64,000 nt of DNA, from NCBI RefSeq assembly GCF_048553715.1, contig NZ_JBLZNC010000001.1, positions 1 through 64,000 of the forward strand. The letters are read 5' to 3'. The notes under the pieces were generated by a model, which was not told where the DNA came from, made no database searches, and was given only the letters and a program-made list of their open reading frames with translations. The position numbers were made by a program, and so were the translations under genes. Origin of the DNA: Sagittula sp048553715 (GTDB taxonomy: Bacteria; Pseudomonadota; Alphaproteobacteria; Rhodobacterales; Rhodobacteraceae). Positions 8,157 to 17,543 of this stretch are shown here, piece after piece; within the stretch, counting starts at the first letter, position 1; each line of letters opens with the position of its first letter.

Positions 8157-8205
8157 CAGGTTTTGTTAACTGGCATATTAGCAGATTAATTCAAACGCGC
8201 GACCC
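8157..8205. promoter_or_regulatory. Putative regulatory region between gntR and uxaC
   Basis: The gap is AT-rich and carries an imperfect dyad around 8174-8188 (CTGG...CCAG-type outer arms with an AT centre) plus GTTAAC at 8165-8170. FadR-group regulators bind short dyads in such divergent gaps. The exact site is not certain. Confidence 0.3.
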
Positions 8206-8222
8206 GAAAAACGGATACCCCC

Positions 8223-9629
8223 ATGACATTGACCGATCCCGACCGCCTGCTGCCCGCCGAGCCCGCCCAGCGTGCCATTGCGCGGCAGTTGTACGATCGG
8301 GTTGCAGATCTGCCGATCATCAGCCCGCACGGCCATTGTGATCCGCGCTGGTTTGCCGAAAACACGCGGTTTCCTGATCCGGCGGCGCTGTTCGTCGTGC
8401 CGGATCATTATGTCTTTCGCATGCTGGTCTCGCAGGGCGTGCGGCTGGAGGAGCTCGGCGTGCCGCGCACCGATGGCGGCGCGGTCGAGGCCGATCCGCG
8501 CGTGATCTGGCGCCGCTTCGCCGAGCATTACCACCTGTTTCGCGGCACGCCTTCGGCCATGTGGCTGGATCATTCCTTTGAGCATGTCTTTGGCCTGACA
8601 GAGCGGCTGACGGCGGACACCGCCGACGCCTATTACGACCACATCGACGCCAAACTGGGCGAGGCCGGTTTCCTGCCGCGCGCCCTGTTCGAGCGGTTCA
8701 ACCTCGAAGTGCTGGCCACCACCGAAGGGGCGCTTGACGATCTGAAGTGGCACAAGCAGATCGCGGACAGCGGCTGGTCGGGGCGGGTGGTCACCACCTA
8801 TCGCCCCGATGCGGTTGTCGATCCCGAATTCGAAGGCTTTGCCGAAAACCTCGAAACTTTCGGCGCGCTGACGGGCGAGGATACAACCACGTGGGAGGGC
8901 TATCTGGCCGCCCACCGGCTGCGGCGGCAGTTCTTCAAGGCGCATGGTGCGACCGCCTCTGATCACGGGCATCCGACGGCGCGCACGGAAAACCTGTCAC
9001 AGCCCGAGGCCGCGGCGCTCTATCAAAAGGTGCGCAGCGGTGACTGCACAGCCGAGGAGGCGGATGCCTTCCGCGGCCAGATGCTGACAGAGATGGCGCG
9101 CATGTCGCAAGATGATGGGCTGACCATGCAAATCCACGCGGGCTCGCGGCGTAATCATTCGGCGCAGGTGTTCGCAGGCTTTGGCCGTGACAAAGGGTTC
9201 GACATTCCCGGTCGCACCGATTGGGTCGGCGCGCTCAAACCGATGCTAGACGTCGTGGGCATGGACCGCGATCTGTGTATCATCCTGTTTACCTTGGATG
9301 AAACGGTCTACGGGCGTGAACTTGCACCGTTGGCGGGGGCCTATCCGGCGCTCAAGCTTGGCCCGCCGTGGTGGTTCTTTGACAGCCCCGAAGGGATCAA
9401 GCGGTTCCGCGAGACCACGACAGAGACCTGCGGGTTCTACAACACCGCTGGCTTCAATGACGACACGCGGGCCTTTTGTTCCATTCCCGCGCGCCATGAC
9501 GTGTCGCGCCGGTCTGATTGCGCCTATCTTGCCGGGCTGGTCGCCACGGGACGGTTGCGTCTGGAAGACGCCCATGAGGTCGCGCATGATCTGACATACA
9601 GGCTGGCCAAGGACGCCTACCGTTTGTGA
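8223..9629 (+). CDS. uxaC: Uronate isomerase
   Basis: The 468-residue protein matches the UxaC family, an amidohydrolase-fold enzyme that converts D-glucuronate to D-fructuronate and D-galacturonate to D-tagaturonate in the cytoplasm. The metal motif HGHCDP (H36, H38) follows ISP, and the YRPDAVVDPEFEGF and LGPPWWFFDSPEGIKRFRE stretches are family signatures. Length is normal for the family (about 470). It is the first gene of a rightward group with kdgF-like, kduI and kduD genes. Enzymes for later steps of the classical uronate route (uxaB, uxuA, kdgK, kdgA) are not in this window. Confidence 0.93.
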   Translation: MTLTDPDRLLPAEPAQRAIARQLYDRVADLPIISPHGHCDPRWFAENTRFPDPAALFVVPDHYVFRMLVSQGVRLEELGVPRTDGGAVEADPRVIWRRFAEHYHLFRGTPSAMWLDHSFEHVFGLTERLTADTADAYYDHIDAKLGEAGFLPRALFERFNLEVLATTEGALDDLKWHKQIADSGWSGRVVTTYRPDAVVDPEFEGFAENLETFGALTGEDTTTWEGYLAAHRLRRQFFKAHGATASDHGHPTARTENLSQPEAAALYQKVRSGDCTAEEADAFRGQMLTEMARMSQDDGLTMQIHAGSRRNHSAQVFAGFGRDKGFDIPGRTDWVGALKPMLDVVGMDRDLCIILFTLDETVYGRELAPLAGAYPALKLGPPWWFFDSPEGIKRFRETTTETCGFYNTAGFNDDTRAFCSIPARHDVSRRSDCAYLAGLVATGRLRLEDAHEVAHDLTYRLAKDAYRL

Positions 9630-9713
9630 GCCGCGCCCCTTGCGGGGCTGGCACGTGATGAACCCACACCCCATGCGCGAGGAGGCGCAGGGTACAGTTT
9701 TATGAGGATCAAA

Positions 9714-10028
9714 ATGCCCAATGCTTTTCCCGTCATTCAGGCGGACACCGACATCACCCGTCAGGTTCTCAGCGAGGAACCGAAACTGATGGTTGTGTCC
9801 TTTTGCTTTAACAAGAAAGGCGCGGTCGGCGCACTGCATGACCACCCGCATGTCCAGTCCACTTACGTCAAATCCGGTCGCTTCCGCTTTACGATTGATG
9901 ACAAGGAATTCGAGGTCGCGCCGGGCGACAGCTTTGTCATCCCGTCGGGCGCGCGCCACGGCTGCGTCTGTCTGGAGCCGGGCGAGCTGATCGACTGTTT
10001 CACGCCGCGCCGCGACGACTTTTTGTAA
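9714..10028 (+). CDS. kdgF: KdgF-like cupin, uronate linearisation
   Basis: This 104-residue single cupin has the metal-binding pattern H42-x-H44-x3-Q48 and H82, as in KdgF, which opens 4,5-unsaturated uronates from pectin or alginate to the linear keto form used by KduI. The ATG at 9714 has GAGG six bases upstream; an in-frame ATG at 9702 would add four residues and is less well spaced. It lies between uxaC and kduI, which supports the assignment. A generic cupin function cannot be excluded from sequence alone. Confidence 0.78.
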   Translation: MPNAFPVIQADTDITRQVLSEEPKLMVVSFCFNKKGAVGALHDHPHVQSTYVKSGRFRFTIDDKEFEVAPGDSFVIPSGARHGCVCLEPGELIDCFTPRRDDFL

Positions 10029-10052
10029 AATCCATTCAGGGGGGAGGATATC

Positions 10053-10880
10053 ATGAGCATTTCAGCACAGACCCGCTACGCCATCGACCCGGCGACCGCC
10101 AAGGGGCTGGACACCCAAGGGTTGCGGGATCACTTCCACATCGGCGGGTTGTTCGCGGACGACGCGATCTCGTTGGTGTATTCACATTATGACCGCCTGA
10201 TCCTTGGATCTGCGGTGCCGGTGGCGGGGCCTTTGACACTGGACCATGTGCCGGAGGCGGGCACGCCCACAATCCTTGAACGGCGCGAGATGGGTGTTCT
10301 GAACATTGGCGACGCCGGAGAGGTCGAGGTAGGCGGCCAAAAGCACCGCATCGGTCGCGGAGAGATCCTGTACATCGGCATGGGCGCTGGGCCTGTCACC
10401 TTTCACGCTCCCGGTCGCTATTACGTGTTGTCGGCACCGGCACATCGGGCCTGTCCCACCAAACTGGTAACCTTCGAGATGGCCCGCCACGTGGATATGG
10501 GGGCGTCTGAGACCTCGAACGAGCGAACGATCCACCAGTTCATCCACCCCGATGTGGTCGACAGCTGCCAGCTTGTGATGGGCTACACCCAGTTCAAACC
10601 GGGGTCGGTGTGGAACACCATGCCCTGCCATGTGCATGACCGCCGGATGGAGGCCTATCTGTATTTCGATCTGCCCTCGGATCAGCGCGTTTTCCATTTC
10701 ATGGGCGAGCCGTCCGAGACCCGTCACATGGTCATCGCCAATGAAGAGGCGATCCTGTCGCCGCCATGGTCGATCCATTCCGGTGCGGGGACAGCGGCCT
10801 ATACCTTTTGCTGGGCGATGGCGGGGGACAACGTCGATTTCACCGACATGGATATGGTCGCGATGGAGGATCTGCGATGA
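10053..10880 (+). CDS. kduI: 5-dehydro-4-deoxy-D-glucuronate isomerase
   Basis: The 275-residue protein belongs to KduI, a zinc cupin that converts 5-keto-4-deoxyuronate to 2,5-diketo-3-deoxygluconate. Its N-terminal YAIDPATAKGLDTQGLRDHF-like block and the C-terminal MPCHVHDRRMEAYLYFDLP region, containing the metal-binding His and Glu residues, are diagnostic. A strong ribosome-binding site (GGGGGGAGG) precedes the ATG. The TGA overlaps the kduD ATG (ATGA), so the two consecutive steps are translationally coupled. Confidence 0.94.
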   Translation: MSISAQTRYAIDPATAKGLDTQGLRDHFHIGGLFADDAISLVYSHYDRLILGSAVPVAGPLTLDHVPEAGTPTILERREMGVLNIGDAGEVEVGGQKHRIGRGEILYIGMGAGPVTFHAPGRYYVLSAPAHRACPTKLVTFEMARHVDMGASETSNERTIHQFIHPDVVDSCQLVMGYTQFKPGSVWNTMPCHVHDRRMEAYLYFDLPSDQRVFHFMGEPSETRHMVIANEEAILSPPWSIHSGAGTAAYTFCWAMAGDNVDFTDMDMVAMEDLR

Positions 10881-11611
10881 GCTTTCGCATCGACGGTGCG
10901 CAGGCTTTGGTGACGGGCGCCAACACCGGGATCGGACAGGCGATCGCGGTCGGTCTGGCGCAGGCGGGGGCGCATGTGATCTGCGCCGGTCGCAGGTCCT
11001 GTGCCGACACGGTCGCCGCCTGCCAGTCCGCAGGTGGCAGCGCGTCAGAGATGGTGCTGGATCTGGCGGACCCGGCGGCAGCGGCAGAAAAGCTGCCCGA
11101 GGATCTGGACATTCTGGTCAACAATGCGGGCATCATCCGCCGCGCCGACAGTGTCGAGTTTTCCGAAGCCGATTGGGATGACGTGATGGACACGAACCTC
11201 AAGGCCGTGTTCATGCTGTGCCAACGCTTTGCCCGCAATGCCCAAGCGGCGGGCCGCGCCGGCCGCATCGTCAATATCGCCTCGCTGTTGTCGTTTCAGG
11301 GTGGCATTCGTGTGCCGTCCTACACCGCGTCGAAACACGGTGTGGCAGGTCTGACAAAGATCTTTGCCAACGAATGGGCGGCCAAGGGGATCATGGTGAA
11401 CGCCGTGGCGCCCGGCTATATCGCGACCAACAACACAGAAGCGCTGCGCAACGATCCCGACCGCAATCAGGCCATTCTGGACCGCATCCCCGCTGGCCGT
11501 TGGGGTGCGCCCGAGGATATCGCCGGGGCTGTGACCTTTCTGTGTACACCGGCTGCGAAATACATCACCGGCGCGGTTCTGAACGTCGATGGCGGTTGGC
11601 TCGCCCGTTAA
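10877..11611 (+). CDS. kduD: 2-deoxy-D-gluconate 3-dehydrogenase, SDR family
   Basis: The 244-residue short-chain dehydrogenase has the nucleotide motif TGANTGIGQ (about residues 13-21), NNAG and the catalytic YTASK. Next to kduI it would reduce 2,5-diketo-3-deoxygluconate to 2-keto-3-deoxygluconate with NAD(P)H. The start is fixed by the ATGA overlap with kduI; a longer frame starting at 10766 lies inside kduI and is not used. The 3' end overlaps the convergent regulator gene by four bases. Confidence 0.92.
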   Translation: MSFRIDGAQALVTGANTGIGQAIAVGLAQAGAHVICAGRRSCADTVAACQSAGGSASEMVLDLADPAAAAEKLPEDLDILVNNAGIIRRADSVEFSEADWDDVMDTNLKAVFMLCQRFARNAQAAGRAGRIVNIASLLSFQGGIRVPSYTASKHGVAGLTKIFANEWAAKGIMVNAVAPGYIATNNTEALRNDPDRNQAILDRIPAGRWGAPEDIAGAVTFLCTPAAKYITGAVLNVDGGWLAR

Positions 11612-12567
11612 CGGGGCGATTCTGGGCTGCGAAACCGGCTTGGTGGCAGCCCGTATTCCGCGACAAAAGCCCGTGTCATTGCGGCAGCATTGCCATAGCC
11701 GCAGCGCAGGGCGATTTCGGCGATGGGGTAGCTTGATTGCTGCGCCATCCGCCGTGCGGCCGCCAGCCTGAGCCGCTTGTAGACGGTCTTTGGCGCAGCC
11801 CCCAGATCACTGTGAAAGGCGCGGGACAGGCTGCGCTGGGTGACGCCCATGCGCGCCGCGATCTCGGCAATGGTCAATGGGGTCTCAAGCTGGGCCGACA
11901 TGGCGGCGATGCTGCGTTCCACCAGATGGGAGGTGTTCTGGCGGAACACCCTTGCCTGCGGCGCGGTGGTGGACTGGTGCAGAAAATAGGCTGATACCTC
12001 CATGGCAAGCGCTGCGCCATGGGCGGATTTGATCAGGCCCAGCACCAGATCAAAGGCGGTCATCGCCCCGCCGCAGGTCAGGCGATTGCCGTCCTTCACA
12101 ACGCGCTCTGCGACCGCATCAACGGCCGGAAAGGCCTCGGCAAAGGCGGTCAGCTCATCCCAGTGGATCGTGGCCCGTCGGTCGTCCAGTAGCCCTGCGT
12201 GGGCCATCAGCCATGCGCCGGTGTCCATGCCCGCCACGCGCGCGAACCGCCCCGACGCGGCGCGCAACGCCCGCGCGCAATCGCCGTCCGTCAGATCGCG
12301 CATGCCGTAGCTCGAGACCACACAGAGCAGATCGCCGCCCGTGTGATCGCGCAGCCGCCCATGCGGCATGACGGGCAAGCCGCTTGACGATGTGACCTCC
12401 CCCCCGTCCAGCGTGACAAACCGCCAGCGATAGGCCTCGCGCATCAGCAGAGTGTTGACCGCGCGCAGCGGCTCGATCGCGTTGGCCAGACAATGGTTCG
12501 AGAATTGCGGAAACAGCAGAACGGCCACGTCCTGCGCATCGCTTGGCGGTGTTGTCCATTGCTGCAT
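11608..12567 (-). CDS. GlxA/CdhR-type AraC family regulator of carnitine genes
   Basis: The 319-residue protein has an N-terminal DJ-1/PfpI-like domain (about 12-180) and a C-terminal AraC double helix-turn-helix (about 225-310, with LTIAEIAARMGVTQRSLSRAF and CGYGNAAAMTRAF). This architecture is that of GlxA-type activators, including the carnitine regulator CdhR of Pseudomonas. It is divergent from the butyrobetaine/carnitine operon that begins at 12643, with a 75-base gap, so activation of that operon is the likely role (inference). No cysteine sits at the usual PfpI nucleophile position, consistent with ligand sensing and not catalysis. Confidence 0.85.
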   Translation of the reverse strand: MQQWTTPPSDAQDVAVLLFPQFSNHCLANAIEPLRAVNTLLMREAYRWRFVTLDGGEVTSSSGLPVMPHGRLRDHTGGDLLCVVSSYGMRDLTDGDCARALRAASGRFARVAGMDTGAWLMAHAGLLDDRRATIHWDELTAFAEAFPAVDAVAERVVKDGNRLTCGGAMTAFDLVLGLIKSAHGAALAMEVSAYFLHQSTTAPQARVFRQNTSHLVERSIAAMSAQLETPLTIAEIAARMGVTQRSLSRAFHSDLGAAPKTVYKRLRLAAARRMAQQSSYPIAEIALRCGYGNAAAMTRAFVAEYGLPPSRFRSPESPR

Positions 12568-12642
12568 GGTATTTGTCTAAATTCGCATCATATGGCGGGT
12601 CAAGCGCGATAGCCTGTGCCCAACGCAATCAGGAGTCCCGCG

Positions 12643-13803
12643 ATGCAGTTTGGTCTGACCGACGAACAGGAGATGATCGTCTCCACCGTGCGCAGCTTTG
12701 TCGAGAACGAGATCTACCCCCATGAGGCAGAGGTCGAGCGCACCGGCCATGTGCCCGCCGAACTGGGCCAGGAGATCAAACAGAAATGTCTCGATCTGGG
12801 GTTCTACGCCTGCAACTTCCCCGAAGAGGTCGGCGGCGCGGGGCTCAGCCATCTTGATTTCACTCTGGTCGAGCGCGAACTGGGGCGCGGGTCCATGGCG
12901 CTGACGCATTTCTTTGGCCGGCCGCAGAATATCCTGATGGCCTGCAACGCCGAGCAGCGCGAGAAATACCTGCTGCCCGCCGTGCGCGGCGAGCGTATGG
13001 ACGCGCTGGCGATGACCGAACCGGATGCAGGATCGGACGTGCGGGGCATGAAATGTTCCGCTGTGCGCGACGGGGGCGATTGGGTCATCAACGGCTCAAA
13101 GCACTTTATCTCCGGTGCGGAACATGCGGATTTCTTTATCGTCTTCATCGCCACGGGCGAGGATGACACCCCCAAAGGCCCCAAAAAGCGCATCACCACC
13201 TTTCTGGTGGATCGCGGCACCCCCGGTTTCGAGGTGCTCGAAGGCTATAACTCGGTCAGTCACAAGGGCTACAAAAACTGCGTTTTGTATTTTGACGATT
13301 GCCGCCTGCCGGATGCGCAGGTGCTGGGCGAGGTCGACGGCGGTTTTGCCGTGATGAACGAATGGCTCTACGCGACGCGCATCACGGTTGCGGCCTTTTG
13401 CGTCGGGCGCGCGCGGCGGTGTTTCGACTATGCGCTGAACTACGCGGCAGAGCGCAAGCAGTTCGGCCAGCCCATCGGCAAGTTTCAGGGCGTGGGCTTT
13501 CAGATCGCCGATATGATCACTGAAATCGATGCGGCGGACTGGCTGACGCTGGCCTCGGCCTGGCGGCTGGATCAAGGGCTGCCCGCCAACCGAGAGATCG
13601 CCTCGGCCAAGGTCTATGCTTCAGAGATGCTGGCGCGGGTGACCGACACCACCTTGCAGATTTTCGGCGGCATGGGGTTGATGGACGACTTTCCAATTGA
13701 ACGGTTCTGGCGGGACGCTCGTGTGGAACGCATCTGGGACGGCACATCAGAGATCCAGCGCCACATCATCAGCCGCGATCTGTTGCGGCCTTTGGGGGCA
13801 TGA
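12643..13803 (+). CDS. Acyl-CoA dehydrogenase, probably gamma-butyrobetainyl/crotonobetainyl-CoA type
   Basis: The 386-residue flavoprotein has the complete acyl-CoA dehydrogenase fold: helical N-terminus, central barrel with MTEPDAGSDVRGM (about 127-139) and C-terminal YAAERKQFGQPIGKFQGV plus IFGGMGLMDDFPIERFWRDAR. In this operon it most likely oxidises gamma-butyrobetainyl-CoA to crotonobetainyl-CoA, passing electrons to ETF. The ATG at 12643 has CAGGAG seven bases upstream; a GTG at 12616 is less likely. The stop overlaps the next gene. The substrate is inferred from the carnitine genes downstream. Confidence 0.87.
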   Translation: MQFGLTDEQEMIVSTVRSFVENEIYPHEAEVERTGHVPAELGQEIKQKCLDLGFYACNFPEEVGGAGLSHLDFTLVERELGRGSMALTHFFGRPQNILMACNAEQREKYLLPAVRGERMDALAMTEPDAGSDVRGMKCSAVRDGGDWVINGSKHFISGAEHADFFIVFIATGEDDTPKGPKKRITTFLVDRGTPGFEVLEGYNSVSHKGYKNCVLYFDDCRLPDAQVLGEVDGGFAVMNEWLYATRITVAAFCVGRARRCFDYALNYAAERKQFGQPIGKFQGVGFQIADMITEIDAADWLTLASAWRLDQGLPANREIASAKVYASEMLARVTDTTLQIFGGMGLMDDFPIERFWRDARVERIWDGTSEIQRHIISRDLLRPLGA

Positions 13804-15833
13804 TGACCCGTCTGGAACGCCTGCTGCGGCCGCGCAGCATCGCGGTGGTGGGGGGCGGTGCGTGGTGCGCCAGTGTGGTCGAGCAATGCCGCAAGATCGG
13901 TTTTGACGGCGCGGTCTGGCCGGTGCACCCCAAGCGCGCCGAACTGGCCGGTCTGCCGACAGTTGCAGATGTGCGCGATCTGCCCGGCCCGCCGGATGCG
14001 GTGTTTGTCGGGGTTAATCGCGACCTGACCATCGATGTGGTCGCGGCCTTAGCGGAGATGGGGGCAGGGGGGGCGGTTTGCTTTGCCTCCGGCTTTCTGG
14101 AGGCGCAGGCCGAAACCGGCGACGGAGCGGACAAGCAGGCGGCCTTGCTAAGGGCGGCAGGCGATATGCCGATCCTCGGGCCCAATTGCTACGGCTTTAT
14201 CAACTATCTCGATGGTGCGGCGCTGTGGCCGGACCAGCATGGCGGCCTGCCTTGTTCGCGCGGGGTGGCCATTGTCACGCAGTCGTCCAACATCGCCATC
14301 AACCTGACGATGCAGACGCGTGGCCTGCCGTTGGCCTATGTCGTCACCGCCGGAAATCAGGCGCAGACCGGCCTGTCCGAGATCGCTCGGGCGGTGTTGT
14401 ATGACGACAGGGTGACCGCGCTGGGGCTCCATATCGAGGGGATCGATGATCTCCCCGCGTTCGAGGCCATGGCGCGAGAGGCGCACCGCATGGGCAAACC
14501 GGTGGTGGCGGTGAAAATCGGGCGCTCGGTGCAGGCGCAGGCGGCGACCGTGTCCCACACCGCATCGCTGGCGGGGAGCGATGCGGGGGCGGCCGCACTT
14601 CTGGAGCGGCTGGGCATCGGACGCGCCAGCAGCCTGTCGGCTTTGCTGGAGACGCTGAAGCTGTTGCACGTCACGGGGCCGTTGCAGTCGAACCGGATCG
14701 CGTCGATGTCCTGTTCGGGGGGCGAGGCGAGCCTGTTTGCCGACAGTGCGCATGGGCGGGATCTGTGTTTTCCCGCATTGTCTGTGACGCAATATGACGG
14801 GCTGCGCGCGGCTCTTGGCCCGCGCGTGGCCTTGGCCAATCCGCTGGATTATCACACCTATATCTGGGGTGATCTGCCTGCGATGACCGACACGTTCACC
14901 GCTATGATGGGGGGCGATCTGGCATTGGGCTGCGTCGTGCTAGATTTCCCGCGCGGGGATCGCTGTGATGCGCAGGGCTGGGAACCTGTCATCACCGCCG
15001 TGGCCCGTGCGCAGGATCGTAGCGGACGCCCCATGGCGATCCTGTCCAGCTTGCCGGAGTGTCTGCCAGAAGACGTGGCGGCGCGGCTGATCGATATGGG
15101 GATCACGCCTTTGGCCGGGATGGGTGCGGCGGTCGAGGCGATCGAGATCGCTGCGTGGCTGGGCACGCATGCCCCCGTGGCGGAGGACCTTCTGCCGCCC
15201 GCCGTGGCCCCTAGCTCTGTGCGCACCATGACCGAGGCACAGGCCAAGGCGCAACTCGCCGCCCACGGCGTGCAGGTGCCGCAATCACGCGATGCGGCAG
15301 ACCCGCAAGCGGCAGAACACGCGGCCCGTGATCTGGGCTGTCCCGTGGTGCTCAAGGGCGAAGGGCTGGCCCATAAATCAGAGGCAGGCGCGGTGGTGGT
15401 GAACCTGACCTCGCCGGAACTGGTGTCGGCGGCGGCCCGCGCCATGCTGTGCGGGCGGTTTCTGGTCGAACAGATGGTGACCGGCACGGTCGCTGAACTT
15501 CTGGTGGGTGTGGTGGCAGACCCTGCCCATGGCTACGTGCTGACGCTGGCTGCGGGCGGGGTGCAGACCGAACTGCTGCAAGACAGCGCCTGCCTGCTGG
15601 TGCCAGCCTCACGCGCCGCGGTCGAGACGGCGTTGGACGGCCTGCGTATCGCACCGGTCCTGCGCGGCTTTCGCGGGCAGGCGGGCGCGGACATGGCGGC
15701 TGTCGTGGATGCTATCATGGCGGTGCAGGCCTACGTGGCCCTTGCGCGGCCGCTCGAAATCGAAATCAATCCGTTGATGTGTGGCCCGAACGGGGCCATC
15801 GCGGCGGATGCGTTGATCCGGATCGGAGACTGA
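13800..15833 (+). CDS. NDP-forming acyl-CoA synthetase, probably betaine-acid CoA ligase
   Basis: The 677-residue protein has the single-chain architecture of ADP-forming acetate-CoA ligases: CoA-binding Rossmann domain (1-130), succinyl-CoA-ligase-like domains (about 150-450) with the phosphohistidine motif SHTASLAG (H253), and a C-terminal ATP-grasp domain (about 470-677, with LKGEGLAHKSEAGAVVVNL-like sequence). Within this operon it would make the CoA thioester of gamma-butyrobetaine, crotonobetaine or carnitine, in place of the AMP-forming CaiC. The start overlaps the upstream stop as ATGATG; either ATG could be used. Substrate is inferred from context. Confidence 0.85.
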   Translation: MMTRLERLLRPRSIAVVGGGAWCASVVEQCRKIGFDGAVWPVHPKRAELAGLPTVADVRDLPGPPDAVFVGVNRDLTIDVVAALAEMGAGGAVCFASGFLEAQAETGDGADKQAALLRAAGDMPILGPNCYGFINYLDGAALWPDQHGGLPCSRGVAIVTQSSNIAINLTMQTRGLPLAYVVTAGNQAQTGLSEIARAVLYDDRVTALGLHIEGIDDLPAFEAMAREAHRMGKPVVAVKIGRSVQAQAATVSHTASLAGSDAGAAALLERLGIGRASSLSALLETLKLLHVTGPLQSNRIASMSCSGGEASLFADSAHGRDLCFPALSVTQYDGLRAALGPRVALANPLDYHTYIWGDLPAMTDTFTAMMGGDLALGCVVLDFPRGDRCDAQGWEPVITAVARAQDRSGRPMAILSSLPECLPEDVAARLIDMGITPLAGMGAAVEAIEIAAWLGTHAPVAEDLLPPAVAPSSVRTMTEAQAKAQLAAHGVQVPQSRDAADPQAAEHAARDLGCPVVLKGEGLAHKSEAGAVVVNLTSPELVSAAARAMLCGRFLVEQMVTGTVAELLVGVVADPAHGYVLTLAAGGVQTELLQDSACLLVPASRAAVETALDGLRIAPVLRGFRGQAGADMAAVVDAIMAVQAYVALARPLEIEINPLMCGPNGAIAADALIRIGD

Positions 15834-15834
15834 C

Positions 15835-16620
15835 ATGACGGACACCCCCATCAGGACCGAACGCCACGGCGCGGTTCTGGAAGTGACATTGGACCGGCCC
15901 AAGGCCAACGCCATCGATCTGGCCACCAGCCGTATCATGGGCGAGGTCTTTACCGATTTTCGCGATGACCCGGAATTGCGCGTGGCGATCATCACCGGGG
16001 CGGGCGAGAAGTTCTTTTGCCCCGGTTGGGATCTGAAGGCTGCCGCCGGTGGCGATGCGGTGGATGGCGATTATGGCAAAGGCGGCTTTGGCGGCCTGCA
16101 GGAGCTGCGCGGCCTGAACAAGCCGGTGATTGCCGCGATAAACGGGATCTGCTGTGGCGGCGGGCTGGAGCTTGCCCTGTCCGCCGATATCCTGCTGGCC
16201 GCCGACCATGCGACCTTTGCCCTGCCGGAAATCCGGTCGGGCACCGTGGCGGATGCGGCATCGGTGAAACTGCCCAAGCGCATTCCCTATCACATCGCGA
16301 TGGAAATGCTGCTCACCGGCCGCTGGATCGACGCGGAAGAGGCCGCGCGCTGGGGCCTGATCAACCACATCCATCCCGCAGGCACATTGATGGAGGAGGC
16401 GCATAAGTTGGCGCAAATGCTCGCCTCCGGTCCGCCGCTGGTCTACGCCGCGCTCAAGGAAATTGTGCGCGAAGCCGAAGATATGAAATTCCAAGACGCC
16501 ATGAACCGCATCACCCGCAGCCAGTTTGCCACAGTCGAGACGCTTTACCGATCCGAGGACCAGCTAGAAGGCGCGCGCGCCTTTGCCGAAGGTCGCGATC
16601 CGGTCTGGAAAGGAAAATAA
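15835..16620 (+). CDS. caiD: Enoyl-CoA hydratase, carnitinyl-CoA dehydratase type
   Basis: The 261-residue crotonase-family protein carries the oxyanion-hole segments (GEKFFCPGWDLKAAAGGD near 60-75 and CGGGLELALSADIL near 105-118) and the catalytic region ALPEIRSGTVAD (about 124-135). The FCPGWDLKA sequence resembles CaiD. It would hydrate crotonobetainyl-CoA to L-carnitinyl-CoA. The gene starts one base after the ligase stop and is followed by the dehydrocarnitine cleavage enzyme after only two bases, so it belongs to a tight operon. Confidence 0.85.
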   Translation: MTDTPIRTERHGAVLEVTLDRPKANAIDLATSRIMGEVFTDFRDDPELRVAIITGAGEKFFCPGWDLKAAAGGDAVDGDYGKGGFGGLQELRGLNKPVIAAINGICCGGGLELALSADILLAADHATFALPEIRSGTVADAASVKLPKRIPYHIAMEMLLTGRWIDAEEAARWGLINHIHPAGTLMEEAHKLAQMLASGPPLVYAALKEIVREAEDMKFQDAMNRITRSQFATVETLYRSEDQLEGARAFAEGRDPVWKGK

Positions 16621-16622
16621 CC

Positions 16623-17543
16623 ATGCCCCTGACGATGAACCGCAATGTCTTTATCACCTGTGCCGTGACCGGATCGGGCAGCACGCAGGACCGCAGCCCG
16701 CATGTGCCGCGCTCGCCCGAGCAGATCGCAAACAGCGCCATCGACGCGGCAAAGGCCGGTGCTGCGGTGGTCCATTGCCATGTGCGCGACCCCGACACCG
16801 GCGCGCCGTCACGGCGGTTGGATCTGTACCGCGAGGTCACAGACCGCATTCGCGCCGCAGACGTGGACGTGGTGCTGAACCTGACCGCAGGCATGGGCGG
16901 TGACATGGTCTTTGGCCCCACCGAGGCGCCGCTGCCGCTCAGCCCCGAGGGCACCGATATGATCGGCGCGTCGGAGCGTATGGCCCATATCGCAGAATGC
17001 CTGCCAGAGATCTGCACGCTGGATTGCGGCACCATGAACTTTGCCGAGGCAGACTACGTCATGACCAACACGCCCGGCATGCTGCGGGCCATGGGCAAGA
17101 TGATGACCGATCTGGGCGTCAAGCCGGAGATCGAAGCCTTTGACACCGGCCACCTGTGGTTCGCCAAAGAGCTGGTCAAGGAAGGCACGCTGGCCCCGCA
17201 AGCGCTGGTGCAGTTGTGCATGGGGGTGCCGTGGGGCGCGCCCAATGACCTGAACACGCTGATGGCGATGGTGAACGCCATCCCTGAGGACTGGACATGG
17301 TCTGCCTTCTCGCTCGGGCGCGATCAGATGCCCTATGCGGCGGCCTCGGTGCTGGCGGGGGGCAATGTGCGCGTCGGGCTGGAGGACAACCTGTTCCTTG
17401 ACCGTGGTGTACTGGCGACCAATGCCCAGCTTGTGGAACGCGCGGTGAGCGTGGTGGAAAACATGGGCGCAAAGGTGATCGGCCCCGCCGAGGTGCGTGA
17501 ACAGTTGGGCCTGACCAAACGCGCCCCGCAGGTGGTGTCATGA
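16623..17543 (+). CDS. BKACE family 3-dehydrocarnitine cleavage enzyme
   Basis: The 306-residue protein is a beta-keto acid cleavage enzyme (DUF849) with the zinc motif HCHVRD (H51, H53) and the C-terminal GNVRVGLEDNLFLDRG segment carrying the catalytic glutamate. Family members condense a beta-keto acid with acetyl-CoA and release acetoacetate; beside carnitine dehydrogenase the substrate is expected to be 3-dehydrocarnitine, giving betainyl-CoA plus acetoacetate. AAGGA eight bases upstream supports the ATG at 16623, although a second ATG lies at 16635. It overlaps the next gene by ATGA. Confidence 0.9.
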   Translation: MPLTMNRNVFITCAVTGSGSTQDRSPHVPRSPEQIANSAIDAAKAGAAVVHCHVRDPDTGAPSRRLDLYREVTDRIRAADVDVVLNLTAGMGGDMVFGPTEAPLPLSPEGTDMIGASERMAHIAECLPEICTLDCGTMNFAEADYVMTNTPGMLRAMGKMMTDLGVKPEIEAFDTGHLWFAKELVKEGTLAPQALVQLCMGVPWGAPNDLNTLMAMVNAIPEDWTWSAFSLGRDQMPYAAASVLAGGNVRVGLEDNLFLDRGVLATNAQLVERAVSVVENMGAKVIGPAEVREQLGLTKRAPQVVS

